A DNA stretch of 64,000 bases from Diorhabda sublineata (taxonomy: Eukaryota > Arthropoda > Insecta > Coleoptera > Chrysomelidae). Positions 1-12,800 of the stretch are shown piece by piece. Under the pieces are notes generated by a model, which saw only the letters and a list, made by a program, of their open reading frames with translations, was not told where the DNA came from and did not search any database. The DNA is taken from assembly GCF_026230105.1 (NCBI RefSeq), contig NC_079485.1:12780872-12844871 (forward strand). The letters are read 5' to 3'. Numbering within the stretch: the stretch's first letter is position 1; every line of letters begins with the position of its first letter. The translations under genes were made by a program, and so were the position numbers.

Positions 1-655
1 CAAAAGTGGTAAATTTTCCATTGAAGATGATGACCGATCGAGAAGGCCAGTTTCTGTGTCAGTCCCCGAAAATATCGATGCAGTTCAAGACATGATTTCA
101 TCAAACCGTCGAATTGGGCTAAAACGGATATCTGAAGCACTGATTATTTCATACAAACGCGTTCATCATATAGTTCACGTCAATTTGGACATGGGAAAAA
201 TTGCTGCAAAATGGATCCCCAATGTTTGAATGTTGACCAAAAGCGTGTAAGGCTAGAAGTATCGCGTTCGATCTGTGCTCGATTTGAAAACGATGTAGAC
301 TTCTTAAGCCGAATTGTTACTATGAATGAGACTTAGGTACATTTCTACGATCCAGAAATAAAGCAACAATCGATGGAATGGTGACACTCGGGTTCTCCAA
401 GACCTAAGAAGTTTCGTGTCCAAAAATCTGCTGGATAAGTTCTTGCTTTAGTTTTTTGGGATTGCCATAAGGGTAGAACAATAACTGGGGATTATTATTC
501 GACATTACTGACCACTCTACAGGAAAAAAATAAAGAGAAAAGACGCGAAAAGCTATTCAAAGGCGTTTTATTTTTGCAGGACAACGCCCCTGCACACAAA
601 TCTCATGTTGCCATGCAAAAAATTCGTAATTTAGGGTTTGAATTACTAGAACACT
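1..655 (+). pseudogene. mariner-family transposase remnant, truncated at both ends
   Basis: Conceptual translation, with several frame changes and in-frame stops, gives a mariner-type transposase. Near 30-130 it reads 'DDRSRRPVSVSVPENIDAV' and then 'RRIGLKRISEAL', the helix-turn-helix linker region. Near 465-500 it reads 'VFWDCHKGRTI', the segment just after the first catalytic aspartate. Near 570-650 it reads 'FLQDNAPAHKSHVAMQKI', which holds the second catalytic aspartate motif (DNAPAH). The match stops after 'ELLEHW', before the last catalytic residue, where a Penelope-like fragment begins. The copy is inactive and its left end lies outside the window. The family is clear; the subfamily was not determined. 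Confidence 0.9.
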
Positions 656-661
656 GGTAGA

Positions 662-1700
662 CTGAAATAAACTAATTGATCAAATTATGGTAAATTTGGC
701 TGAGGTTTTTTATATCTTGTCTATCATTCACAGAATATTTATCTTCTTTTATGTGTATCATTTCTTTGATTTATAATTTTTGGTAGTTCGTGTCTTGAGC
801 TAAAATTTTTGTTTTTTTTTTAAATCGAATTCATCAGTTTTTTCATATTTATGTAGAGCAGTCGATGCATTTTTGTTGTATTTGTGTCCATTTATTCTGT
901 TTTCTAAGTATTGTGTAGTCATTCCTATATAATTTTTGGGATAATTCAGACATGGTATCGAATATATAATATTTGATTACTTAGTGTCTTTAGTTTTGTT
1001 TTTAGTGTAGTGAATAGTGGTGATAATGTGTTGTATGATCTAAAACTTATATTGTTGTTATGTTTCGATAAAATGTATTTCAATTTTTCTGATAGTTGGT
1101 TTGTATAGGGGAGTACTTTTTATGTATATTTTTCTTTTGTGTAGGTGGATGTATATTGTTCTTATTTTGTAATTTATATGTGCATTGTCGGATTCTATTA
1201 ATTTGATTTTCTGGATATTGATTATTCTTCAAAATATTTTTGAGTATTTCTATTACTTCACGGTGATATTCTGGAGAAGTTGATTTTAATGCTCTATCTG
1301 TTAATCTTATAACGACGCTGTTTTTTTGTGATTTGGGATGGCATGAGTTACAATAAAGATATCTTCCCGATCATGTTTATTTTGTATAATATTTAGTTTT
1401 TATTTTATTATTGATTTTAATAAGTGTCATGTCTAAAAAATCCATTTTGTTGTTGTTTTCAATTTCAATATACAAGTGAATTGGATAATTGGGTTATATT
1501 TATTAAAGTTATCAAGGAATGTATTGCATTTGTTAATAGGAATTAATCCTAAACAGTCGTCAACGTATCTTCTGAAAAACACTACATCAATATCCATATC
1601 ATCCGTATCTTCTCTTCTACATATTCCATATAAAAATGAAAACGAATTACCATATAAAATATCAAAAGAAACCGACATAAGTCGTACTGTCGTTACGTAA
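662..1700 (-). pseudogene. Penelope-like retroelement, RT end plus GIY-YIG endonuclease (copy 1)
   Basis: Minus-strand translation gives the last part of a Penelope-like element protein. At 1678-1433 an open frame contains 'FFRRYVDDCLGLIP', the catalytic YVDD motif of the reverse transcriptase, followed by 'FNKYNPIIQFT'. At about 990-830 another frame reads 'IPCLNYPKNYIGMTTQYLEN', the GIY-YIG endonuclease signature, then 'RINGHKYNKNASTALHKYEK'. At about 770-665 it ends with 'KEMIHIKEDKYSVNDRQD'. The order RT then GIY-YIG is diagnostic of Penelope-like elements. Frameshifts, stops and the missing 5' part make it inactive. A second, more deleted copy lies at 44021-44480 on the same strand. Confidence 0.88.
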
Positions 1701-1710
1701 CGTAACGTAA

Positions 1711-1902
1711 CTGGGGTTACGTTAAAGAACGAGTGTATACAACACCCGCGACTACTAAGGAAGACATGAAGAATTGAATTAAGGAGGTTTTCCGAACTGC
1801 TGATATCAATATGTTACATCGTGCTAGTAGAGCTTTTGAAGATCGCATACATTATTGTATGGAAGTAAATGGTGGTCATTTTGAACATTTAATAAAATAG
1901 TT
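1711..1902 (+). pseudogene. Tc1/mariner-superfamily transposase C-terminal fragment
   Basis: The plus strand reads 'VYTTPATTKEDMKN', a stop, then 'FRTADINMLHRASRAF' and 'CMEVNGGHFEHLIK' before a stop at about 1900. This is the C-terminal tail common in IS630/Tc1/mariner-like elements of insects. No catalytic residue is left in the fragment. It directly follows a short tandem and palindromic run of GTAACGTAAC-type units at 1693-1725. The family call rests on motif resemblance only. Confidence 0.6.
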
Positions 1903-2202
1903 ATCTGAAGTTTTTAGTTCTTTCTTATTTGTTATTAGTTATTTTTGTTTAATTTGTTTATTTTGAGTTGAGATACCCTATTCATTTTATTACAGTATTT
2001 AAAGGTATAAAATTACTGGTTGATTTTATCACAAAAACTAGAAGTATTTTAAACGTCACATTCAGTGTTTACTTGTTAAAAAGATGAATATCTTTAAATC
2101 ATAAACTAAAAATGCAATTTTCTTAAAAACAGTCAATTTTAGAGTGTACATTATTAGGTATAATTTGAAGGGATAAAATAGTTTTATAGGATGGAAAAAT
2201 AA

Positions 2203-2556
2203 TATACTGGATGTTCCATTTAAAGAAATGATGTTTTTGCTATTTGCTATACATACATAGTGCACCAATTTTCGTCAAATCTTCATATTTTTCGCTCTAA
2301 CTAGGCAACGTCACAATTTATGGGAAAACAAAAGACAGGGCTAGATGCATAATTTTACGCTAAATTTGATGGTAAACAAATATTTAAAAAAACTTTACTT
2401 CATGTTATCACGCTTGGGCTGAACACCCTATAAATCTCAATATATTTTAGAAATGTATATCTGAGTAAATATAACAAATTTTATACAATTTTTTTTGTAT
2501 ATTTTATCTTTTATCTTAAGTAAGTTATTGCACTAATGGACCACCCAGTATATATA
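2203..2556. mobile_element. MITE with mariner-like terminal inverted repeats
   Basis: The left end (2203-2222) reads TACTGGATGTTCCATTTAAA. The right end, reverse-complemented from about 2530-2552, reads TACTGGGTGGTCCATTAGTG. The two ends match at most positions over 16-18 bases and both are preceded by TA, as expected for Tc1/mariner-type insertion. The interior is AT-rich and has no transposase frame. The right end runs into a TA microsatellite at 2549-2571. Confidence 0.6.
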
Positions 2557-2571
2557 TATATATATATATAA
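2549..2571. repeat. TA dinucleotide microsatellite
   Basis: About 11 uninterrupted TA units. The sequence to its right (2573-2612, starting TTCTTGATTTTAGG) resembles the right arm of the inverted repeat at 43262-43745, which also neighbours a TA tract, so the two may belong to one repeat family. Confidence 0.9.
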
Positions 2572-2778
2572 ACGTTCTTGATTTTAGGTTTCTTTTGTTT
2601 TAAAATTAGTTAAGATAAATAAAGATTCAAGATTAATTGTTATTTATAAGAATAAAAGATAGTGTCCTGACGATACAGAGTGACTGATTAGGTAATGTCT
2701 CTCGTTCGGTCTCCTAAATTAACGCTTTTTTAAACATCTAAATAGTAGAGTGTTGTTAATTTTAACTATTGTTCTCAG

Positions 2779-5175
2779 GTTCCATGATGAGGAACACGCA
2801 AATCTTCTTAATGCAATGTGGCTTATAGCTATTACCTTCCTCAGTGTAGGCTTCGGAGACATTGTTCCTAACACTTATTGTGGAAGGGGAATCGCAGTCA
2901 GTACAGGTATAATGGTAAGTTTTTCAATACATATAATAAATATACACTGTTAAATATATTGGAATACGGTCCACCATCTAATGCGAGAAGTATATAGTTA
3001 AATCGTGGAAGTGATAAAGTAAAATTGTAAATAAAGTAATAATCTATAATTACCAGAAAGTTCAGAAATATTTTTTGTAAGTGCAAGTTGTCATATATTA
3101 CTGGTGAGTAATTCCGAAACTTTAATATAAGAGATATAAAAAAAATCAGGATTATTAATATCAATAATCCAAATATTGATAAATATCAACACAAAAAAGT
3201 GATAAACAAATATCATTTAAAAACCAATAAAAATAAAAATCCAAATAAAAATATAGACGCGGAATGAATTCAAATAGAATAGCAAAATTAAACCACAATA
3301 ACGTAGTTAAACGAGTTTTGCCAGCCCGGGTAAGTTTTGGGGGCTGAATCGAGAAGGTGCTTAGCGAAACTGAACGGGACGCGGAACTCGTTAAGGTGCG
3401 TTAAGCAAAATAAAAGAAAATGAATGATAAAAATGAAAAGGACGATATGGAAACAATAGAAGGAATGTTCTTACAGATAAAAGGTAGTCTCAAAAGCATA
3501 GAAGAATAAAAAGAAAAAAATTATAGATGAATTAAAACAAGAAAATCAAAGGCTTAATCAAATAATAGCCGAAAAAGAAGAAAGACTGGAAAATGTAGAA
3601 AGAGAAATGAGGCGCGATAATGTAATAATTCAAGAAATCGAAAATGGGGAAAATGAAAGTCAACAAAAAATAAAAGAAAAGATTGAATTCATAATGAGGA
3701 AAATAGAAGTAGAAGTCGACCTGGAAGCTGATTTAGTAGAATGCTACAGAATAGGAGGATTTAAAATAAACAAAAAGAGACCAATTACAGTTAAAATCAA
3801 ATAATTAGAAATATGAACCAAGCTAAAAAACTCAAATGTACCAATATATGGATTAACGAAGACTATTCAAAGAAAGTGCAAATAGAAAGGAAAAAGTTGT
3901 TACCTAAGGTGAAATTAGTCAGAGAACAAGGACACAACGCAAGGCTCAAATATAACAAATTAATTGTAAATAACAAAATATATGGAGTAGAGGCATATAT
4001 GGAGGAAAAGTCGAGAGAAAACGACGACAAGAAACGTGCAGCCAGCGATCTTTACCCAGAAAATGGAAGGGGTAATAAAGAGAAGAAGTCAAAAAACTAG
4101 TAATTAATGAAAATAGCATTGATATATTGGAAGTCGACAACGCAATGGAATAGATAATGGCTAAAGGAAAAAACAAGAAAAACAAATGGAACGATGTAGT
4201 GAGAATGGCACCATGGAATATCAGGACAATGCTGGCAATGGGAAAAATGGAAGAAATTGCAAAGGAAATACAAAATAGACATATTGGCACTCCAAGAAAT
4301 ACGAAGGAAGGGAAAAGGACAAATAAATGAGGAGATAAGAAATATAATCTATTTTATGGCGGAGAACATAAACAAGGGAGGAACGGTACAGTTTTTATGA
4401 TCAGCAAAAGAATGAAAAGAAATGTTCTAGAATACGAAGTTATAAGTGGGAGAATATCAAAGCTAAGAATACAAAAAAGTATAGCAAATATAACAATAAT
4501 TAATAGTTATGCATCAACAGAAGAAGCGAAAGACCAAGACAAAGATGAAATCTATGAAAATCTGGTTAAGGTATGCGAAGACGTCACAAGACATGATACA
4601 TGATATGAATGCAAAAATAGGAAAAGAAGACTATTTAAGAAGTGTGACAGAAAAACACACCCTACACGAAACAACTAACAATAATGGAGGGCGAATATGC
4701 AGTCTAACCGAGGAATTCAAGATGTATATTAGTAGCACTAGCTTTAAACATAAGACAGAACATAAAATTACGTGGATGATACCAGGTAGTGGAAACCAAA
4801 TAGATCACGTATTAATATTAAAAAGGAGATCAAAAATGATACAAGATGTAAGATCATACAGAGGAACAGGTGTTGAGACTTATCATCACTTAGTTATAAT
4901 CAAAATTAAATTGAGGATGGTAAATATAGTGAACAAGGCGATAAAAATCAGAAAATGGAATGTGCAGAAATTGAAAACGAGGGAGAAAGAATACGAAAAA
5001 GAAATAGAAAAGCAACTACAAAAGTGTTTAAGAAAAGTGTTATAAATGCAAAGCAGAAAATCATTGGTACAAAAGATATTAGAAAAAATAACGATTGGTT
5101 TGACACGGAATGTACAATGAAAATTAAAGAGAAAAAAGAAGCTAGTTTGAAATGGATGAGAACTATGAAACAAGA

Positions 5176-5241
<66 letters not shown>

Positions 5242-8200
5242 AAACAGGAGAGCACAAAGATAATAAAGAGAATAAAATGGCTAAACGATAGTATGGACAA
5301 CTTGGAAAATGACAATAAAAATAATGTAAAATTATATCAAGATATAAAGAAACAAAATAGAAAACGAAATACAACAAATATTGATGAAAGACAATGAAGT
5401 CAGTATTTCAAAAAATTATTAACGGAAGAACACAGTGAATACGAAGAAGATGATATAATTGACAATGGTACCATAATAGAAAGTGAAGCAAAACCGACGG
5501 AAGCGGAATGCAATGACATAATAAACAAACTGAAACACAATAAAACAGGAGGACCAGACGAATTAGTTGATGAATTAATAAAATATGGAGGAGATAAACT
5601 GAGGTACAAGATATTCAAGATAATAGAAAGAGTATGGGAAACAGAAGCAATGCCAAGAGAGTGGTCTACTAGATTGATTATACCTGTACTGAAGGGAGGA
5701 AATCCCAACATATGTAATAATTATAGAGGTATTAGTTTGCTTAATACCGTATACAAAATACTAACAACATTAATAAATGATAGACTGAAAAAGGTAGTGG
5801 AACACACCTTCACCTATGCTATCACTCACTGAGTGTGATTACTATGTTATTTCCTTTCGAGGAGAAAGATTAGTATTTGAAGTGAAATTTCGTCAAATCC
5901 GCTAACATGGTAATGGCCAGGCTTAGCCTGGACGCCTCAGCATTCCCACTATAGAACGTTAGAGCTATAATCAAAATTGTTAGGGACAGCCATTGAATTG
6001 TTGCTAGTAAAAATTCTAAGGATGCCAGCATATCAATTGACTTATGCCCTACAATTTTTTCGTAGGTTTTGTCTGATTGCAATATTTATCATAAAGTGGT
6101 CTAATATTGATTGGAAAAATTATCAAAATGCCCAGAAGAAGTAGTATATGGTTATGACGTCAAAACTAATGACAAACATTCCATTGGAAGCGGTCAGAAT
6201 AGTCAATAGCGAAAAATGATAATCGGACAAATATGAAAGTTTGGCTCAATGTTTTCTTCGAAAACTGCTTGGTCATTAAGGAATATTTCAAGTCAAAGTA
6301 ATAATTTTCGTGCATGTAAAAAGCTCATTTTTCTGAAACTCATTTTGTTTTTACATTTGTACTAGAATAAATTAGCTAGTTATTTTTAGTCCCAGAATAT
6401 GTGGTTTGATGGATGACTTACTTTTTTTGTTATTCCGTATGTAATGCAAAGAAGTCTGGAGATGGTCAATCAACTTAAAAAACGGTAGTCCGAATTACAT
6501 ACAATTAGAAGCAGAATTATTATGACGTTGAATTTAGATTTGGTATTTGCAATGTGCAATGTTATTTGACAGAATCAAATTGACAGAAAGGGCTTAAATA
6601 AAATATTGAAAACTCTGGAAACAATTTGTTGTCTCATTAAAATTACTTTCACATACAGTGTTCAATCAAATTACTGAAACTACAGAATTAATAGTCTCTT
6701 CTGATTGAGTCGAAAAAATAAACTGTAATGCTTTTCTTATTTATTTATACAATTTATATTCGTGGGGTGAATTGATAGACACTGTCTCTGACGTTCTTTA
6801 TTTATTTAAATATTATAATTAATAAACTTCTTATATATCCCAAAATAAATTTCAAACGATCTAAAAAAAACAAATAAGTAAATAGACCTTCCTAGAAATT
6901 ATTCAATAGAAACACTGTAAATAAGGTAAAGATGGCGCCTTCACCGAATTTCAGAATTCCACTATATCCAAGCAGGCACAGCTTCAGAACGGAGATGATT
7001 TCCTAACATTACCCCCTCTTATATGCAAGTTCTTCCTGGAACTGATGGCTCGGGACTGAATGTTTAAATAGGCAACTGGACCCATTTCTGCACTTTCCGG
7101 TCATATGAGCATCTTTTTCATTAAGTACTGATGATCAGGCGGATAGTTACAAATTAATATGTGAGCCCCGGTGTCCTGGAATATCACCTCCACCTGTGCC
7201 TAACGACTCGCCAACCCAACTGGCTACTTGCTATCTTGGTCATAGCCAGTTTCTTTACGTTGACTTTCAAAACATGGTCGCGGAAGTTTTGAAGCGATTA
7301 CCACACATTGCGGTAGGTGTATTGATTTTTAAATTCATTTTTGATTGCCAGGTAAAAGATGTACCGCGAACCATGTTTGATTCTCAGCGTCTTGATTGGA
7401 GCAGGAATCTGTTCATCAAGTTTCTCCTATTGACCAGCCTTCTTCCGGAAGACGGTTGCTAATTCTTGTGGTTTCTTGATACCGACAGGGATATTGCAGG
7501 CTAGCGAATAATTTTCTGGCAGAGTGAATAAATCTTGTTGTTGTTCTGTAGCAACTCCATATCTAGCTTTGCCAATACCCCGTACGCACCCATAAATTTT
7601 TCGAAGGCAGGTTCAGGCTCTTCTCGCAACTGGTTCACTCCTTCCTGTAGGTCGTAGTTTCCTTCACACGGCCCCAGTAGATTTAAGTGGACTACTTTCG
7701 ATTTGCCATTGGGGATCTTGGTTATGCGATAGATGACATAATTAACCCTTTTCTTAATTATGTATGGATCTTCCCATGGTTTTTGTAATTTTGGAGAAAA
7801 CTCTTCTCTCCTTGTCAGGCTGTGCAGCCATACTTTATCTTTTTGTATGTGTCTTCCGTGTCGTATCGTTATTTCATTCAGTCGCTCGCAACTTGAAGAT
7901 TCGAGCGAACCAATTAATGTATGTCGTCCATTCTCCTTCTCAATAGGATCACATAATCTTCTCCCCCTAGGTCTTCTTGAGTTCTACAATCAAATTCTAG
8001 GCCACAAAAAAGCCTCCTTTCATGTCCAAACTGGATTTTCACAGGTGTTTTACCGATGGATCCATTAATAATAGATAGATAAGCCATTGCAAAAAAGGAT
8101 AGATACTGATCCCAATGTCTACTTCGGCTACAGTTATGGACTTTTGAATCGGGAGCGAATAATTTTCGACCAATGTCTGTCGTCTGAAATGGTCCAGCGA

Positions 8201-9761
8201 TATCTAAAGCAATCCTGTCAAAAGGATTTCCAACATTATACTGTTTCATGGGTGCCTTTCTCTTGTGATGTGGTGTATTACTCGTAGCGCAAATCATACA
8301 TTTCTTACACCAGTCTGTCATATTTTCGGACCATTAACGGACTCGATGAAGGGTTTTCTTCACTCCCGGATGACCTCCCGAAGGACTGTCATGTAATTTC
8401 TTGAGTACTTCGCCTACTCTCTTTCTTGGAATGACTAGCTGTCTTCTGTTTTCGGAACCACCATCATTCTCAGAGATTCTTTTTAAAAGGCCCTCTTCCA
8501 AGACAACCGATTCCCACTGAGCCCAATACGCCGATTTTCTTTCTTTCATTGCCGAAGCATTTTTAGGTGAGGATCATTCTCCAGATCTTCTTTGATCCTT
8601 GTGGGTGATCATTCTTCGTTGACCACAGTAGCTCTTGAAACCACGGCTTTCTTTGATTCGGATCTATTTTGAAATTTGAAATGATTCAAAAGAAACAAAG
8701 TAAATAAACTGCTTGCTATTAAAACTTATATAAAACAAAGATCAAACGAATTCCGGGTATTTCATCAAATGCGGAGGTTTCACCGGGAAGCTGAGCTGGA
8801 AAAGATATATTCCAGTTATTTTATACACTATCATCTCACTAAACTTCACTCCCTTATCGTCGTTCCACCTTTTCCTACCAATATGTACTCAATAAAATTA
8901 TTGTTCTACCTATCTCATCGATTCCTCTCAGTTGAGATAACCACAATATCCATTTATCCATGCAACTAGTTTTATAACCTTTTCTAATTTTGTAGGAAAG
9001 ATGTATTTTATTTTGATAACTCAATGTAAATCATGAACACAATGACTACCATTACTTCAACATATAATTATTATGGAGGATAGAGGTAAGGAGAACCATC
9101 TCTATGCTACAGAAAGTGTCCATCAAATTTTTTACGTTAGGGAGGCGCTACTATCCCATGAGTGTAAATTTTAAATAAAGCGACGATTCTAATCATTTAG
9201 ACTGAACTGAACGATCATATGATATCTCGTCCGACAGGAGCGCCATTCTGGTCAAATTTTGAATTATAATTTACCGTCTACAAGCGGACAGTATTTAAGC
9301 TAAGCCCCCATATGAGATGGTACTCCTTACCTCTACCCTCCAAAATAATTATACTGTGTGATGTGCGTTTAACAACCGATTTTAGATACTGAATATAAAC
9401 TTTGCAACTAGAATTCTAACCTTCAGTTCACTTCATTGTTTATTGTGCTGCCTAATTATTTTCATAAAAATTGACGTGATATGTGGGTATACATTATTCT
9501 ACATTGATATTTACTTTGGTAAAAATGAGCAGTCTTTTTTAATTTGGCTTCCTCCATATTTGACATCTAAAAGATACAACTAGTGGTTTATATATTCTTA
9601 AGAAGTAGTTATTTTATGTTTCTGATGAGCTTTATTTTTAAATCAGTTAATTTCAAAATTTGGAGGACGTATTTGGTTTCTTCTTTCTGCTATTTCCAGC
9701 ATATAATTTACAATTGTTTTGTTTCTTGTACCCATTTTTATATCATAACTTCAACATTTTG

Positions 9762-9852
<91 letters not shown>

Positions 9853-12800
9853 CAGAATTTATCACAGTAAACTCTGGGCATTTTTGTGAAAAGGAGATGC
9901 AATGGTCTAAAAATAAGCTTCGTTTTTTATTTAATATAATATAAATAATAATTTAATATAATAAATTTGTCAAGACATGATTAACATTTGAAGGTAGTCT
10001 TCAGTAGCTCTTGATTATCTCCCATTTGAGGACCCTGTGTAGTTATAGGTGAAAAAGTGTTTCACAACAAACATACTCGTAATATACTGCAGGTGTGCAG
10101 TTTGTAATTATATTATTACTATTGTCACAATGTCATTACCTTCTAAATGATATTGATTTTCTATTTTCAGGGAGCTGGTTGTACAGCCTTATTAGTAGCA
10201 GTAGTATCAAGAAAATTAGAATTAACTAGAGCGGAAAAACATGTACATAATTTTATGATGGACACGCAGTTGACGAAACGGGTAAATAATTTATGTCTTT
10301 GTCACGCAGATAGAATGTTAATGACAAAAAGATCATTCATTAACACAAAAACATGCTTTCGCGGAGTGTTTAAATGTGTTATGTGAATTTATTAATGTGT
10401 GTCCATGCTTTGATCACATGAGTTTTTATATCAGCTAATATATGGAACAAATTTGAATCGTGAAATTGATTGATCGTGTCTGGAACAAGAACATTATGAA
10501 TTATGAATAGACTGTAAAAAATAGTGGAGTATTTTTAACTGGTCCATAATTAATTCGCTTGATAATATGAGAAGTACGGACAAATATACGAGGCATGTGA
10601 GAAAAGTAATGGGACTGAGTTTTTAATTTACCAAAGCTTTTATTTTTATCAAATGTTATTACGGCGGAGTCCTTGTTCCCATCCTAAGTGGCCGCTGGCA
10701 CTCTTCATTAGGATTTACTGGAAATATTCGAGTTTTTTATCGTTTTCCAGAATTTCAAGTGTTCTCTTTTTAGTTCCGGAAAAAAATAGGCACAATGATA
10801 CAAATTAGAATTATTGGTAATTGATAAGCCTTTCAACAAGATCGACGCATACATTTCTTCTTCCTTCTATTCAGTTGTGATGTTTTTTGACAACATTTTG
10901 ACACGAATCATTCTTGACCAAATCGTCTGTTAAAATTATATGTACAGGGATGGTTCAAACTCAAAGAATAATTATTCTTAATGGTAAATAACTCGCAGAT
11001 TCGCCAAGTTTACCACAAAACGTGATTGCACAACACACAAGTTTCAGTAATTTGCTGTAGTTAAATCATTAGATGTAAACATTAACCATAATACTAGTTT
11101 TATTTATCTATTTGACTCCTTTGTAGTTAAAAAATGCAGCTGCAAATGTCCTACGTGAAACCTGGTTGATCTATAAACATACAAGGCTAGTGAAAAGAGT
11201 GAACCCAGGTAGAGTTAGGACACACCAAAGAAAATTTTTACTTGCTATTTATGCGTAAGTATACAATAGGAATAGGTTAAATGGAATAATAAAATATCTA
11301 TTATACATAAAACAAAACCTTCTATACCAAGTTGGAATTTCTGTTGTTGATACTCATACTAAATACACTGTTTACTACTACCACTACACCAACATCATTC
11401 GAAAAATAATGGAGAGAAACTAAAAATAAACCAATAGACAGCTAGAAGAAATAGGTATACCACATGAAACAAATACCGCACTACTATTACACCGAAACCC
11501 ACAATTAGACTGTCTCGATGCGTGTTACGATAACTGGAAAAGTTATGATCATCAGAATCTTCAATTTACCTTCGGTTTCTGAAGCAGTGGCGGACTAACA
11601 GGGGGCGGAAGGGGCGGCACGCCCCGGGTCTCCGATCTTGGGGGACTTCAAATGCCTCCTCGTTCCTCTGATCAAATCCTAAACAAGACTTTAAAAATGT
11701 GCTTAGTACCATCGAAGTTTTAAAATAAATAGAAGGGCCCACAAGGAGCGCACTTTTGAAGACGATCAAATGAGCTATAATGTCTCATCACCTATTACTC
11801 CTTCTCAGGACGTAAGATGAACTACACGTCTTCAGTGGTAGGGCAATAAAAAGAAACCAAAATTATGCCTTCGTGTGCTTCCCCCGTGGGGTAAAAACAT
11901 AACAAAAAAGTTTAGGAGTCTTTTTTTATGAGAATAGAAAACTGGGAAAAATTTAAAACGTATCGTATACTCGCTGGAGTGCTCATTACAAGTCAGTAAA
12001 AGTTGTAAAAGAATACATAGAGACAATTGTGAGTAGTTTGGAACATTTTGAAGATCCAACAATAGCAAATCTAGATACAAGATACAAGATTTTATCTTTC
12101 TAACCTATATACAATTCTGGCTTTCTATACTGGAGGAAGTAAATTTAGTTCAACGATATTTACAGTTTCCAAAAATGACTCTGGATACAGGAATCATCAA
12201 ACTAAACGCCTTGAATGAGTATTTAGTGACCGAAGGATCACGATTGTAGACAATGCTATAACTTTTGGCATAAAAAATGCAATAATATTGACATCAACAT
12301 CGAGAAACGAGGAAGAAGGAAGATAAAACCAACGATGCCGGATGAATCAGCTCATGATACTGGAATATCAATCAAGAAGAAATACGTCGGTCAATGTATG
12401 AATGCATAGACCGATTTATACAAAAATTGTCTCACGATTAGGGGTGGGCAAAATAATCGATTAATCCAAAATAGCCAAATAATCGAAAAATATCGATTAA
12501 TGTGAACAACATCCTGTGAGAATTCTTCCTGTACTCGTATATCGCTTATACTTCAATACTTTATGACCATTTGCTTCTCGGTTGCATCATGCGAAACTTA
12601 AACTGATTAAAAATTATCTTCGATCTACAATGAGTTAAGAACGACTGGCTAATCTGGCCGTGCTTTCTATAGAAAGAAAAATTTCAAAAGAAATTGATTC
12701 CACAGAAGTTATTGAGGAATTCAGTAAATTCAAGGCACGAAAACACATATAACACGCTACAAAAAAACTATCTGATTTATTTTATTATAATTTTTTTTGT

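Noticed and set aside
7196..8287. Several plus-strand frames of 60-102 codons
   Set aside because: They are antisense to the gypsy integrase and LTR-proximal region read on the minus strand.
9583..9944. Two plus-strand frames with long Tyr-Ile runs
   Set aside because: They are translations of the TA microsatellite at 9765-9849; the same artefact occurs at 4955-5239, 4886-5377 and 41931-42122.
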